From NCBI GenBank assembly GCA_003013855.2, contig ML058469.1, positions 4,588,001-4,652,000 of the forward strand: a stretch of 64,000 nucleotides of DNA. Reading direction: 5' to 3'. The position numbers and the translations under genes were made by a program. Under the pieces are notes generated by a model. That model worked only from the letters and a program-made list of their open reading frames with translations, did not search any database and was not told where the DNA came from. The stretch comes from Liriodendron chinense. Taxonomy: Eukaryota > Streptophyta > Magnoliopsida > Magnoliales > Magnoliaceae. Each line of letters opens with the position of its first letter. The first letter of the stretch is position 1. Shown here piece by piece: positions 34,366 through 45,529 of this stretch.

Positions 34366-35569
34366 ATGACAGTAGCCCTAATACGTGTGGTACATATAAC
34401 CGAGGTAGAGTGCTTGATAATGCTATAAAGGACTCACCTAGACATGGATCTTATCACAAATCTAGATATGCTCAGTGTGGCCGTCTCACACAGTCCTTCC
34501 AAAATGGGAGATCTTCTTAAAGGCGATCGGTGCTCTTGCAAAGATTATGAAAATTCAAAAAGCAAATCATTATCAAAGTAAATGGGAACCAAGGGTACCA
34601 TGATCGATTCAGGTCCAGCGAGACTGATCCCGTAAAATCCACAGATCTCCACAGTCACGCTAGCAAGAGATTTAAAAACAGTTTCTAACCTCCGAAGATC
34701 TCTTTGGTTAGGCTAGGATGATTGGAGAATAACTAAGCGTTGTAAATGCAAATAATCTTGAATCAAAAAGGAAAACCGATGAGGGTTTCGCCACCTCTCA
34801 AAGCTATAAAAGGAGCATGAGACGAAAAGCTCCAGGCCCACACTAATCATAATCAATCTACACAATGTAACACTGCTTTTATCTTTGTTTTAGTTCCTCC
34901 ACATCTGTCCAATCACACTGCAAAATGTATGAGGTTTAGTTTAACTTAGATCGCTACTATTCAACGTCATCGCTACAATACGCCTAAGAGTAGTATAAAT
35001 ATCCACAACCTACTATTGCTGGATTCCCGATCAACCGAGTCTTTACTTGGAAGATCAAACCACTGATCACATCCTGTTGACTAATCCACCTCGATTGTTT
35101 GCTCATACAGACAATTGTGGGTATTTAGCTTTTATTTATTTCTCTACTTTATTTTGTTTATCTATCAATTGTATTGAGCATCAAATATACATCAATAAAA
35201 TTGACATTTTTAGCCTTTAGTTTTTTTTTAAATTTACCTATATCTATTCTATCAAGAAATAGAAAGCTTGCAACCATTGGTGAAAGAAAAATTCCTAACA
35301 CAAAGTAAAAAAGAATCCATTCGGAAGGGCTAACCCCTACCCTTCTAAAATCGCTTAATCACTGTAACTGTCGGTGGTTGAGAGGGTGACCAATCCCATG
35401 AGTTTGGTCTTAATCGGTCTTAGTGGTGGTAGGGGGGGCTCATCAATGTTTAATCAAACTTGCGTCGAGTTCAACTTAGTATGCCCACACTATCCTAATT
35501 GCACATGTTAACTGAATCCATACCCTCATTAATACGTGTGGCCTCATGTTTGATTAAATTGAGAAAGCA
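34366..35569 (+). mobile_element. Probable 5' LTR of a second Gypsy element
   Basis: Inferred from position before a primer-site-like sequence (TTGACACACTCGGTAGGAC near 35,575) and gag. It contains CTATAAAAGG at 34,804-34,813, a good core promoter, and AATAAA near 35,195. The left boundary is a guess at a TG; no second LTR is available to confirm it. Confidence 0.45.
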
Positions 35570-35630
35570 TATTTTTTGACACACTCGGTAGGACCTAGTG
35601 GGCTATCCTTAGTATTTCTCAATAGAATAA

Positions 35631-38270
35631 GATGCCTCCTAAATCCAAAAAGGCTAGTTTTATTCATGACATTGCAAAAGAATTATAAGACAAGGGTCAG
35701 CAATTCGAACTCGTCAATGTGAATGTAGGATCCTCTTCTCAACCAGCTTTTGTAGAGTTTGTCATGCACTTCCTCCAAATGGAACGATACATATGAAAAA
35801 TCATCAAAGACATTAAGACACAAGTACAGACCTTTAAGAGATCAATCGAAAGTTTCTTTAAGAGACTTTCAACAAATATGCATATCCAATTTACCTTCAA
35901 TCCTCCAGTGGAACTGGAAGCAGAACAATCAGCAGAGCTCCCTACAATAGCTAGCTGGATTGAACCCTAAGGTCGTCCTATACCACCGCTAATCGTTGCA
36001 AGAAGAAACGGCTGAAACGGTCAATTATACGCTAACCGATGTACGTAGATCCTCAGGACATTTATATACTTGGGGGGCAATTACCAACTGGCATGAATAA
36101 CCTCAGGTGGCAACCTCCAGTTAGCCCAGCCATTCACCAAGGCTTTCAAAGAGTTAAGTACCAAGGAGGGCAACCTACAGTAGGTTCAGTTGTTCAGTAG
36201 GGCTACCAAAGAGGTGAGACACCCAGGTGACAGCCTCCAATCTCACCTCCTTTAGCGGTCATCAAACGCAAAGACCATACCCTGTGCAGCTGCAATGACA
36301 GCTTGACTGAGACGACATTATAAGATTATCCGGGAGTATGAGATGCAACCAAATGGCTGATGAATAACCCGAGCGATGTACATAAAACTTCCCCCTAACA
36401 AGGTAAATCAATAATTTGAATTGCCCAGAGGGATCAACTTCCCTAAGTTTACCCTTTTCTCTGGGGAAGGGGATACCTCCACCATTGAGCACATCTATTG
36501 TTTCACCAGGCAATGTGGCAAAGTGTCCCATCATGACTTTTTAAAACTGAGGTTATTCGGCAACTCCCTTAAGGGAGCAACTTTTACTTGGTACATAAAC
36601 CTCCCAACCAACTCAATCCAAACATGGCTCGATATGGAGGAGAGGTTTCATATGTAGTTCCATTGAACCAACCTAGAGGTTTACATGGCTAATTTGTCCA
36701 AATCATGATAGCTACTTGGAGAGATGACTAAGAAATTTATCGTTCGGTTCAAGGGCACCAAAAACCATTTCTCGATGATCTTTCCTAAGGTTGAGTTCAT
36801 CAGGCTCACCTTAAAAGCCATGGATTTTGATCTTTGCAAGAAGTTTGAGGGCATACACTTCGGAGCTCTGTTTACGCTACCAACTAGGGCCACCCGATAC
36901 GAGTAAATCCTCCGGGAGGAGAAGCATTAGATGAATGCATCACAGGGCACATTTTACCGTAACCCGAACTACAAGTTGGTCATGGCAGAAGTAATCCCCA
37001 CATGGCCAGGCAAAGACCACAACACTAGCTACGAAGTGGTCATGGCAGAAGTAATTGGTACATGGCCATACAAATTTTTGGCCTTAATATGCCTTGAGAA
37101 TAAAACATCGATCGACCGACGTCAATCTTAAGAAGGGCGCCCATAAGTCATCAAGGCAATACTCTTTTGACACCTCCAAAGCCGAGAAGATCTTTAACAT
37201 CCTCGTAGAGGTCAAATTTATCAAACTCCCTTATGACCCAAAGATCCCATTGGCTGAGGAATTGCAGAGGAGTATATACTACAAATGGCATGGTATTAAA
37301 TCTTATTATACTAAGAATTGTATCATTTTCAGGAACATCATTTAAGAGAACATTGACAAAGGCCTCCTTAAATTCCCTAAGAAAGAGGTTATGGGGATTA
37401 ATTGAGACCCATTTTCCAAAATAGTCAACATCAACATAGTGCAAGCTAAAATGGAAACGATCGGCCGACTTGAGGAAAAGCATATGGTGACAGCGCAACA
37501 CCTACACAATGAATGGATCAATGCCCAACCATTCAATCACCCATGTCAAGGGAAGGGAAAAGATATTCAATCATCATCAAAGATACAGTTAGTTCAACAA
37601 TGAACCTTGCAACTAGGGAGGCCGCAAGCAAGGGTCCACCCTCGATCAGGAACAAAGAGTCCTTTGCAATGCTAGGAGCTCCCAACCACCGATCAGCTAA
37701 ACCCAAATACAAAGAAAAGGCGCCGATAGTGTCCTGAGACCTCGAAAATTCAAGTGTCGGTCAACCTCCCGAGAAGCTCACTCGGCATAAGCCCCTTATG
37801 TGCCATATCTGTTGCAAGAGGTTAACTCTAGGAGGAAAGCGATCAACTCAGCAAGCTGGACATAAGGCTAAAACACCATTAACCAACATGTCATGGAGGC
37901 AGATTCAAACGGTTGCCCCACCACCGACCAGACAACAATCAACAAGGTCGGGCATGAAGAAAACAAGCCCCGGGGAAACAAATCATCGAGGGGTGATCAC
38001 TATGGGAGGCAACCTAACATCCAACAAGGCGGCCTTGGTCCAAAAGCATCAGCTCACCTCACCCTCGAAGGACCACCCACAATCGTCGCAGTACCAGAGG
38101 GAGGAGTTGGTCAAGATCAACCCCAATCATCAAGTCCAAACGATTGGGTTATCTTTCTCCAAAAATAACAATGAGACATACACAACCGCACTCATCAAAA
38201 CAGGGCCAGTCGCAGCCAACCAAAAGCTAGAGAAGCCCAACAACCTGGTCAATCGGTGCAGACCTTAACC
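35631..38270 (+). pseudogene. Gypsy gag remnant
   Basis: Begins ATGCCTCCTAAATCC about 60 bp after the primer-site-like sequence. The conserved retrotransposon gag domain is at 36,421-36,930 (PRGINFPKFTLFSGEGDTS, LFGNSLKGATFTWYINL, FEGIHFGALF). Similarity to this gag type continues to about 37,350 (FDTSKAEKIFNIL, KWHGIKSYYTKNCIIFRNII). Stop codons occur throughout, including 36,655, 36,904 and 36,928. The product would have been the structural capsid protein of the virus-like particle. Downstream, 37,800-38,268 is open but I see no protease or reverse transcriptase, so pol has been lost. Confidence 0.75.
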
Positions 38271-38800
38271 GAACAGTAATATAATGGGTGCATCCAGTGT
38301 ATTAAGAATATCATAATACATAATGTACTCTCTGATACTTGTACCCAGGTCTCGAATGAATAGTCTTTGGAGCAATTGACCAGAACCCAAAAGCACCACC
38401 TTTAGAGGAAGATGCAACTAAAAGAAAAAGATGAGAATAGCGTACAACAACGAAGAATCGACCAAAGGTAAATAACTTCCTCCCATAGTCGGTAATACTT
38501 CAAAAACAAATGCAGGCCAAGGAGCGGCCCTGTAACACCCCAAAACCCGACATTGAGTATAAGGACTCAGATCCCAAATTCAATAATGTTTGCTAAATAA
38601 TGAATGAATGCTTTTTTTATAGCACACCGTTTTTTTCTATTTAAACCACTTTTCACATTTAGATGGTATAGATTACGCAAAAGTAAAATAAACTATTTGA
38701 TTGAAAGTAATTGCATATAGTCAATGGTAAATAAGTAATAATTACTTACATTTATATTTCCTTGAAAATGCATGTCGTCCGAAAAGGTCTTACATTAGGT
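38271..38800. other. Retroelement junction sequence and possible LTR start
   Basis: Contains TGTAACACCCCAAAACCCGAC at 38,531, a typical start of a Gypsy LTR, followed by about 250 bp of AT-rich sequence that runs into a palindromic element. Interpreted as a 5' fragment of another LTR. Confidence 0.4.
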
Positions 38801-38814
38801 ATCGTACTATGTAC

Positions 38815-39105
38815 CAAAATCATGTGGGCCCCACCATGATGTATGTGTTATATCCACACTGTCATTCATTTTTCCAAATCATTTTAGGGCATAAGCCAAA
38901 AAAAGAGGCAGATCCAAAACTCAAGTGGCCCACAATGAGAATAATTACGTCTCCCATTAAATCTACTATCATCTATAGTGTGGTCCACTTAATCTTTGGA
39001 TCTGCCTCATTTTTTGGGCTCATGCCCTAAAATTATTTGAAAAGATAAATAAAAAGTGTGGATATAACACGTACATTATGGTGGGCCTTATAGAGTTTTG
39101 CTTTG
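38815..39105. mobile_element. Palindromic element, internally deleted
   Basis: Left end ATGTGGGCCCCACCATGATG, right end CATTATGGTGGGCC. Arms GGGCATAAGCCAAAAAAAG and GGGCTCATGCCCTAAAAT are joined with only a short centre, giving a 290-bp near-perfect hairpin. Confidence 0.78.
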
Positions 39106-41124
39106 AAAAGAGGTTGAAATCTGCATAATTTTTTAGGTGGAATTCCATCACTATTCAAAAAGGTGATAAAAATCATCATTGTGCTTTTACTACCATTTAC
39201 CTCCAATAGGAATATTGCATGGTTGACCTAGAACTTAATTCTCCTCTCTTCTTATCATCCTTTCCCCTCAAAATTTTTAAAAAAAGCAACCCAATCAGAA
39301 TAAGATGATTGAGCCTATCATCAAAGTTAGGAACATTTACCTAGATGTTGTTAAGAACATCTGCCTAGATGCTCTTGTGGGCATTTTCTAGAACATGTGT
39401 AAGTCCTTCCATCATTCAAGTTGGTTGTAACGAAGCTTGTCATAGTAAAGATAAATTATTATTTTTCATGGGTTAGTTCACACACCCCATTGTTAGTACA
39501 CCCACCCACCCCGTTAGTCACATCACAATGTTAGCCACCTCCACAATGGGAATCGTTACCATGACTTCAGTGTTGAAACGAGGCTATCTTCACTCAAGTC
39601 TGCCACTTGAGATAATTTGAAGAGTGAAAGTGTGCTTATTTATGGAACATCAGGAACTTCGAATGGTTGACTCGTACATGTAGAATGTCCCATTGGGTGG
39701 TTCCCGTGGCTTTGAGCAGAGAGAGAATGGGGTAGAGCCCAAGGCATCATTTAAGGCCCACACTCTAACCTGCATCATTAAGAAGCAGTCCTCACCATCC
39801 ATTTAATGGCTATCAGATGTATGGCGAAGAGTAAACTAAAGTGTGGTCCAAGTTCTATGGTAAAATAAAATCATCATTTGCTTCTTCTCGGTCTATCCAC
39901 AACCGGTCCACCCGTCTGGACAGTCTGGATTGCCATACTCATCACATTATCGCCATTATGGCTTTTTTCTTCTTATGCCACTTTATTTGAGTGGCTTTCT
40001 CCCGGTTGCTTTCCAAAAAGTTGAAGTGGAATTCTGTTAATTTGTTCACAAGCGATTAAGAACCTTGCATTCAAGCTCTTTGGGCCCACCTATGATGTGT
40101 ATTTGAAATTCAGACCATATATATGGTGCACCACGTCATGTACACCATATATCACAAGAATCATCCTAATCCAAAATTCAGGTGGGACACACCACAAGCA
40201 ACAATGCATATACCTATATATCAAGTAATTTAGATAGTGTGTTTGGATGGCATATAGAAAACATGGTAGACTATTGAAGTTCCTACGGTAGGTATCTCCC
40301 TCCCCAATGTCCTCCATTGTTTCCTTTGCGTGGCCCACCTGAGTTATAAATCAGGCTTGATTTTTGGATTATAGGCCCGAAATGGCCTGGAGCACCTGAT
40401 TTCACAGTTTGGGTTACATAAACGGTTTGGATTCAACGTACACGTGATATCCAGATTGTCCATCCAGCAGGTCACTGCATGTACCAACGGAGTATATTTT
40501 CCAGGTGGCAACTTACACAAAAGGGGGGAAGGAACAGTTAAAGATATTCGTCCAAGTGTGGCCCACCTGATGAGCACAGTAATGAAATTTGGGCTAGCAC
40601 AGGCAACGCAAACGTGCCCAAACATCCAACAAATGGCCAGAATATCACACAAGTACCATCACATTTTTTTCTAGAAAATCATGAATTTGACAAGAAAACA
40701 AATTTGTGAACTTTCCACACTGATGCATCCAAAAAAGAACCTTAGCAATTGACACTAGGTCAAGCTCTTTTCGCAACACGCATGTGCAAGATCCAGGGCA
40801 ACAGTTTGGCCCACCCCATCTATGGATCCTAGCTCAATACGCCAGTCCACTTTTCAAGTGGGCCATGTGTGTATAGAAAAAAATGCATGGTTAATAAACA
40901 CTGACCAATAGTCCACATTGAACATAGTACCATGGCCCACACCTGATGAGTTTGCCAGCCTGATTCTTAAGGACAGGGACAAGCAGTGGGGTCCACCATA
41001 TGAACCCGGATCTCACCTGCATATACCATGCTACCATAGTCTCCCTCTTGAGTGGGATTAACATTTTCTCACTAGGGCTGTTGTTTCCTTGAGGTTTTCT
41101 GGAATACATCCAGATGTATTACAA
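39106..41124. other. Intergenic sequence with repeat fragments
   Basis: No conserved gene is recognised. It contains the SINE at 39,471-39,612 and a decayed palindromic-element relative at about 40,078-40,350 (TTGGGCCCACCTATGATGTG to GTGGCCCACCTGAG). The two overlapping frames near 40,344-40,674 show no known domain. Confidence 0.5.
39471..39612 (-). mobile_element. tRNA-derived SINE (putative)
   Basis: On the minus strand: CTCAAGTGGCAGACTTGAGT head, GAAGATAGCCTCGTTTC, a B-box-like GGTAACGATTCCC, GGTGGCTAACATTGTGATGT, ending GGGTGTGTGAACTAACC. It is independent of the duplicated block, so the family was mobile. Confidence 0.65.
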
Positions 41125-41127
41125 TAA

Positions 41128-41240
41128 GGGCCTGTTTGGATTCGTGGATTCCCCTGTACTGGGTTGTATTTCTAGGTATTCAGCAGGAATCCTACAAGGA
41201 GATCAGATTACAATTCATTTCAGCTGGCTGTGGCTTAGTT
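41128..41240. repeat. Left terminal inverted repeat of the Harbinger-like element
   Basis: Begins GGGCCTGTTTGGATTC. It pairs with 58,135-58,247 in inverse orientation. Confidence 0.72.
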
Positions 41241-41609
41241 GGAAGCAATTCACTAGTAAATCGATTGATTGTATAGTTGTAACCGAGCAAGGAATAAGGG
41301 GGTGCGGCCTAATGTTGACTGGATACATTTCCAGTCCGCTGTAACACTATTAAGGGAGAGCGAATTAGGTGTTACCCGGGTAACAGCTTAGTGGGTGTTA
41401 CCCTAACCGTGTGGGGACCACCTTGATGTATTTTTTGTAGATCCACACCATCCATCTGTTTTCCTCTATCATTTTAGGACTTTAATCAAAACCTCAAGAA
41501 GAGCTAAATCTCAGGTAAACCATACCACTGGAAATAGTGATGAATAACGACTAAAAACATTTTATGGGACACAAGTTTTGGATCAAGCTGATATTTGCAT
41601 TTTTCCAAT

Positions 41610-42365
41610 TGTTTACGTCGGATTTTGTAACAGGGTCCTCCAGACGTTCACCTTCCTCTCAAGCAGTTTTCTCCTGAACCTGAAAAAGCACAAAGGAAAA
41701 CTATGGGTGGCCAGCGTCCAGTTGTTGGCCCTCCGAAGCTTAAGTTAGATAGGACGTGGTTACAAAGGAAACGAAGGGATTGAAGCTTAGCGATTGTGTA
41801 TTGTGTACCTTTCTTATCAATGAGGCCGTCCATTTATATAGATACTCATAACCCAATTTGTTACGCAAGACGTCAAGATTACCATTGATTTCTGGGGATA
41901 AGAGGTTTATCATATTGATCCCGAGATAAGAGAATGGTTCAATCCATTTAGACCTCTAGTCAATTACGTTCCCTGACGACGATCCCCTGAGGTTCGAAAC
42001 CATGAATCAAGATGGGCCCAACATTGGCCTATATGGGCTGCTGGTACTGAAAAGGCGGAGGACGCTCGGGCTCGAAGATTTATCTCTTCGCTGGTTTGAG
42101 ATGCAAACACTTTCGACGACCACTATTGAGCGGCTCGTATACCCAGAAGGTATTTCGTACTTTCCTGATATTCGAGCCTCGACCACAAGGGCTCAGTGAC
42201 TTGGTGGTTATACTTTCTACTTGTCCAATATGCGAGCCTCGACTAGGTGAGCTCGCAAGTCGAATATTGTCATAAGGGTGCTCGCACGTCGGATACTGCT
42301 ATAAAGGTGCTCGCACGTCTCGAGTCCTCGCGAGATTCTCGGACCACCGCAATTTGACTATAACA
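41610..42365 (-). repeat. 3' LTR of the Tat element
   Basis: On the element's strand it runs TGTTATAGTC to GTAAACA. Many differences from the 5' LTR are C/T or G/A transitions. Confidence 0.95.
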
Positions 42366-42380
42366 AATGCCCCCCAAGTC
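42366..42380 (-). other. Polypurine tract
   Basis: Reads GACTTGGGGGGCATT on the minus strand, directly before the 3' LTR. This is the expected plus-strand DNA primer site. Confidence 0.75.
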
Positions 42381-42595
42381 CTTGCCGCCGAGAAGTCTAA
42401 GGGAAGGACTTACTTACTGACTTGCATAACCGCCTAATACCTTTATCGGAGATGAAGCCGTACATGATTGGGCTGGCATTAATGAGCGTCAGCCTTCCGT
42501 AGCTTTTCGGCAGGGAGGAAATGAAGAGACGTCGCCATGTGTCTATGGATTTAATAGCCATGCCTGTTCGACTGCTGCGCCAAATGGGCGGTCGC

Positions 42596-42635
42596 CACGT
42601 GTCGCCAAATCCTAAGGAATGATTGCTTATAAATA
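42596..42635 (+). promoter_or_regulatory. Promoter of the antisense gene: G-box plus TATA box
   Basis: CACGTG at 42,596-42,601 is followed 26 bp later by TATAAATA at 42,628-42,635. The antisense ATG lies at 42,813, leaving a leader of about 150 nt. The site is internal to the element, just inside the 3' LTR, so the antisense gene need not rely on the LTR. Confidence 0.6.
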
Positions 42636-42812
42636 TACGGAATCTGCCAAATCTTCGAATTTTCACAGAAGCTTTCGAAAACCCTTCCTCTTTCCTTACT
42701 CTCTCCTGGTGTATCCCTCTTCCTCCGGTGTTTCTGGTATAACTCCACTTCCTCATTCTTCTTCTCTTCCAGAGTATTCTTTTCCTCTCTTCTTTTTATC
42801 TTAAAAACTTCC

Positions 42813-44992
42813 ATGGCTGGAGATTCTGATGAGAAGACCGTCCCCCTGGGGGATGCCACACCGAAATCTTCTTCCTCCAACAATGCAAGGGTTCCGGCGG
42901 GTAGGTACTACGCGTCCGGGTACCCATCCATCATGTCGGAGGAACGGCTGAGTGAGTTACGGGAAAGATATCAGGTCCTTGACTCAGTCGTTATCCGGTT
43001 ACACGGAGAGGGAGAACCCCGGATTCTCCTCCCTCCGGTTGCGTTGCCCTGTATGAATACTTTTTCATTCTTGGGGTGCGCCTTCCCCTCCACCCCTTCA
43101 TTCGTGGTGTGCTCCGGAGTTATAAGATTGCCCCCGGGCAACTTATTGTAAATGGATGGAGGGTAGTCCTAAGTTCCTTCACTCTCTGGGCGCAAGCCGG
43201 TAATGGAGAGTTAACCGCCAAAGAGTTTCTCCGAATGTACCAACTCAAGAAGGCACCCTCCAGCGAAGGCTGGTATTACCTCTGTTACTAGCACCGGGAT
43301 AATTTTGTCCTGGGGAAACCCACTTCGAATTACCCCGGGTGGAGGAAACGATGGTTCTATGCTTCCTGGAGCTGGGAGTCTGAGACAAGATCCACTTCTG
43401 GGGGCCCTGGCGTGAGCCGCTTTTTCTGTGAAGGTGGGCATAGTTTCACGCTTCGCAAATTTTCATGAGCCAATTTTGGGTTTTCTGCTTTCTGCTTTTC
43501 TGACCTATGCTAGTATTTGCAGGTGTCCCGACTTTGGCGAAGCCGAACCTGAAGGGAGGAATTCACGAGAAGATCGTGAAGGTCTACAAGTTGCCTGCTC
43601 GCGACAAGCATATCGAGGCTTGTCTATCAGCCTCTCGACTCGCAGCGGCAGGACTAATATCTCGCGAGGAGGTCGCGATGACAAATGCCGGGGAGAAGAG
43701 AGGGTTACTGCCTCACCTCAAGGGCACAAATTCGAAGAGGCAGAAGAAGACATCTGCTGGTCCCTCTCACCCACCTAATCGAACGGGCGGAGTTGCTCAA
43801 GCCCTTTTCCCTGAGACCGCGATGGCAGCGCCAGTGGTTCCTGCACCGGTGGTTCCTTCTGAACCACCAGTTATTGATGTTGCCGATAACTCCCCGAGAA
43901 ATGACGGGGCAGGGGCAAACTGCCCCCCAGTTGAAGAATCTTGCGAGCCTGAAGGTGCTCGCGAGATGATTCCTGCTCGCGAGCAGACTGCTGCTTAAGG
44001 TGCGAGCCCAATTGGGCTAGTCGTTGCCCAGCCCTCTGGAAGCAGAGCATTCACCGTCCCCCGTCATCTCCATCCAATTTGCAAGTTCCTTTTTTACAAC
44101 ATCTCCCCCCAGACTTTTGGCGCCCTTCCCGAGCCAAGTCCTGAAAACCTCTTCCTCGACGCGGGAGTGAGGATGGTCCAGGTAACATGTGTTTTAATTT
44201 GAACCTGTTGTTTTGCTCCCTTTGTTTGCTCCCGAGTACTTATCTCATAACCTTCCTTCTGTTTTGTAAGGCTTAGACCTCATTCTACGAACGAGGCGTG
44301 ATATCATCCCCGTCCGTCGTGTAATAGATGAGGCTGAGGGGAAGAGGGTTGCTCTGGAGAAGGCGGTCCACGGAAGGGACCAAGTCATCAAGTCTCGCAA
44401 GACCTTGATCGCGAAGATGACTGAGGAGAAAAAGATCCTCATAGAGAATGTCCAAGTCCTGACTGATAGATATCAGGCTTTGGACTCCAACTTCGCCAAG
44501 CTCACGGAGATGAAGGAGAAGGCAGAGAGAGAAAGAGAGATCTTCCGTCAGGACAAGATCTCGTTGGAGGAGCAGCTCGCAGAAACCAAGTCGCAGCTCA
44601 AGGAAGTTAGCGACAATTTGGAAAAAGAGCGCTCTACTCTCGCGCAACTCAAGGACGACTCGATCCACTGGGATGAGGAGAGAGTAGCCCTTGTCAAGAT
44701 GCTCTCTAAAGAAGGAGCCCGAGTCATCATGAAGTTCCAAACTTCGCAGCTGTACGACGATGAGAGATATGAGTCGTACAATGCTGGTCGCGACTTCGCA
44801 CTACGAGTAGTGCAGCGGATGTCCCCATCTTTTGATATGGGTGAATTCGAGAAGGTCGCGGCCATCATAGCTGCGGAGGAAAGAGCAGCTGCCAAGAACG
44901 AAGTGACTGAGGTCACTCAAGCTGGAGGGGTCTCCGAAGTGGGCCCTGAAGCCGAGAGTGCCGCTCCTCCTCCAACCGATACGCGAGAATGA
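42813..44992 (+). pseudogene. Antisense gene of the Tat element (putative gypsy-type transposon domain plus coiled coil)
   Basis: Probable exons are 42,813-43,430, 43,523-44,178 and 44,271-44,992, with introns bounded by AG/GTGGGC and TTTGCAG, then CAG/GTAACA and TTTGTAAG. Exon 1 carries the conserved domain found in plant Gypsy antisense genes (VRLPLHPFIRGVLRSYKIAP, VNGWRVVLSSFTLW). Exon 2 is basic then proline/acid rich (TNSKRQKKTSAGPS). Exon 3 is a long coiled coil (LTEMKEKAEREREIFRQDK and following). The function of this protein family is unknown. It is broken by a frameshift near 43,040, a TAG at 43,289-43,291 and a TAA at 43,996-43,998. Confidence 0.72.
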
Positions 44993-45230
44993 TTATCTTT
45001 CTTTTCTTTGCTTAACTCCTGTATCAGTTTTGCGTGTGTACACAAATTGACTTTTATAGTCAATGAAATGAATGAGAAGAATTCTTTGATAATGTTGTTG
45101 GCATCTTGTTTCTTTTTCCTTTCTTATGTGCTAAATGCCTTCATACTTAACTCACGTAGTAATAAGTTAGGCTCAATCCGGAGGTCGTGGTGACCATGTC
45201 CGCGTGGAGATAGACTGATCTATTGATTGA

Positions 45231-45430
45231 GACTTCGATTCTACCAAGGGTAGATAATTGGCCAAGAGAATGTATGTATTCTCTTCGGGGCTGTTCGGGT
45301 CCAATCAAATGGAGTAGCGACCAAAAGACTGACTTTGATTCTACCGAGGGTAAACAATTGGCCAAGAGAATGCGCGTATTCTCTTCGGGGCTATTCGGGT
45401 CCAATCAAATGGAGTAGCGACCAAAAGATG
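45231..45430. repeat. Two-copy 100-bp tandem repeat between convergent genes
   Basis: Units start at 45,231 and 45,331. Both contain TTCTACC, GGCCAAGAGAATG, GTATTCTCTTCGGGGCT and TCGGGTCCAATCAAATGG. They lie between the 3' ends of the plus-strand antisense gene and the minus-strand pol gene. Confidence 0.9.
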
Positions 45431-45529
45431 TTAAAGTCGATCCACCTTTATTCGAATGTCGTTTAAAATTACATCAAATTAAGGAAATTACCGTAGCAAA
45501 TGTTCCACGTGCCAAGGGCGACGTACGGG

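Noticed and set aside
37798..38268. 156-codon frame after the gag remnant
   Set aside because: Composition is Gln/Thr/Pro-rich with no protease or zinc-knuckle motif. Probably decayed gag tail read in a chance frame.
39961..40674. Possible gene in the long unannotated stretch before the Harbinger tip
   Set aside because: Short frames lack domains and overlap a decayed palindromic element.
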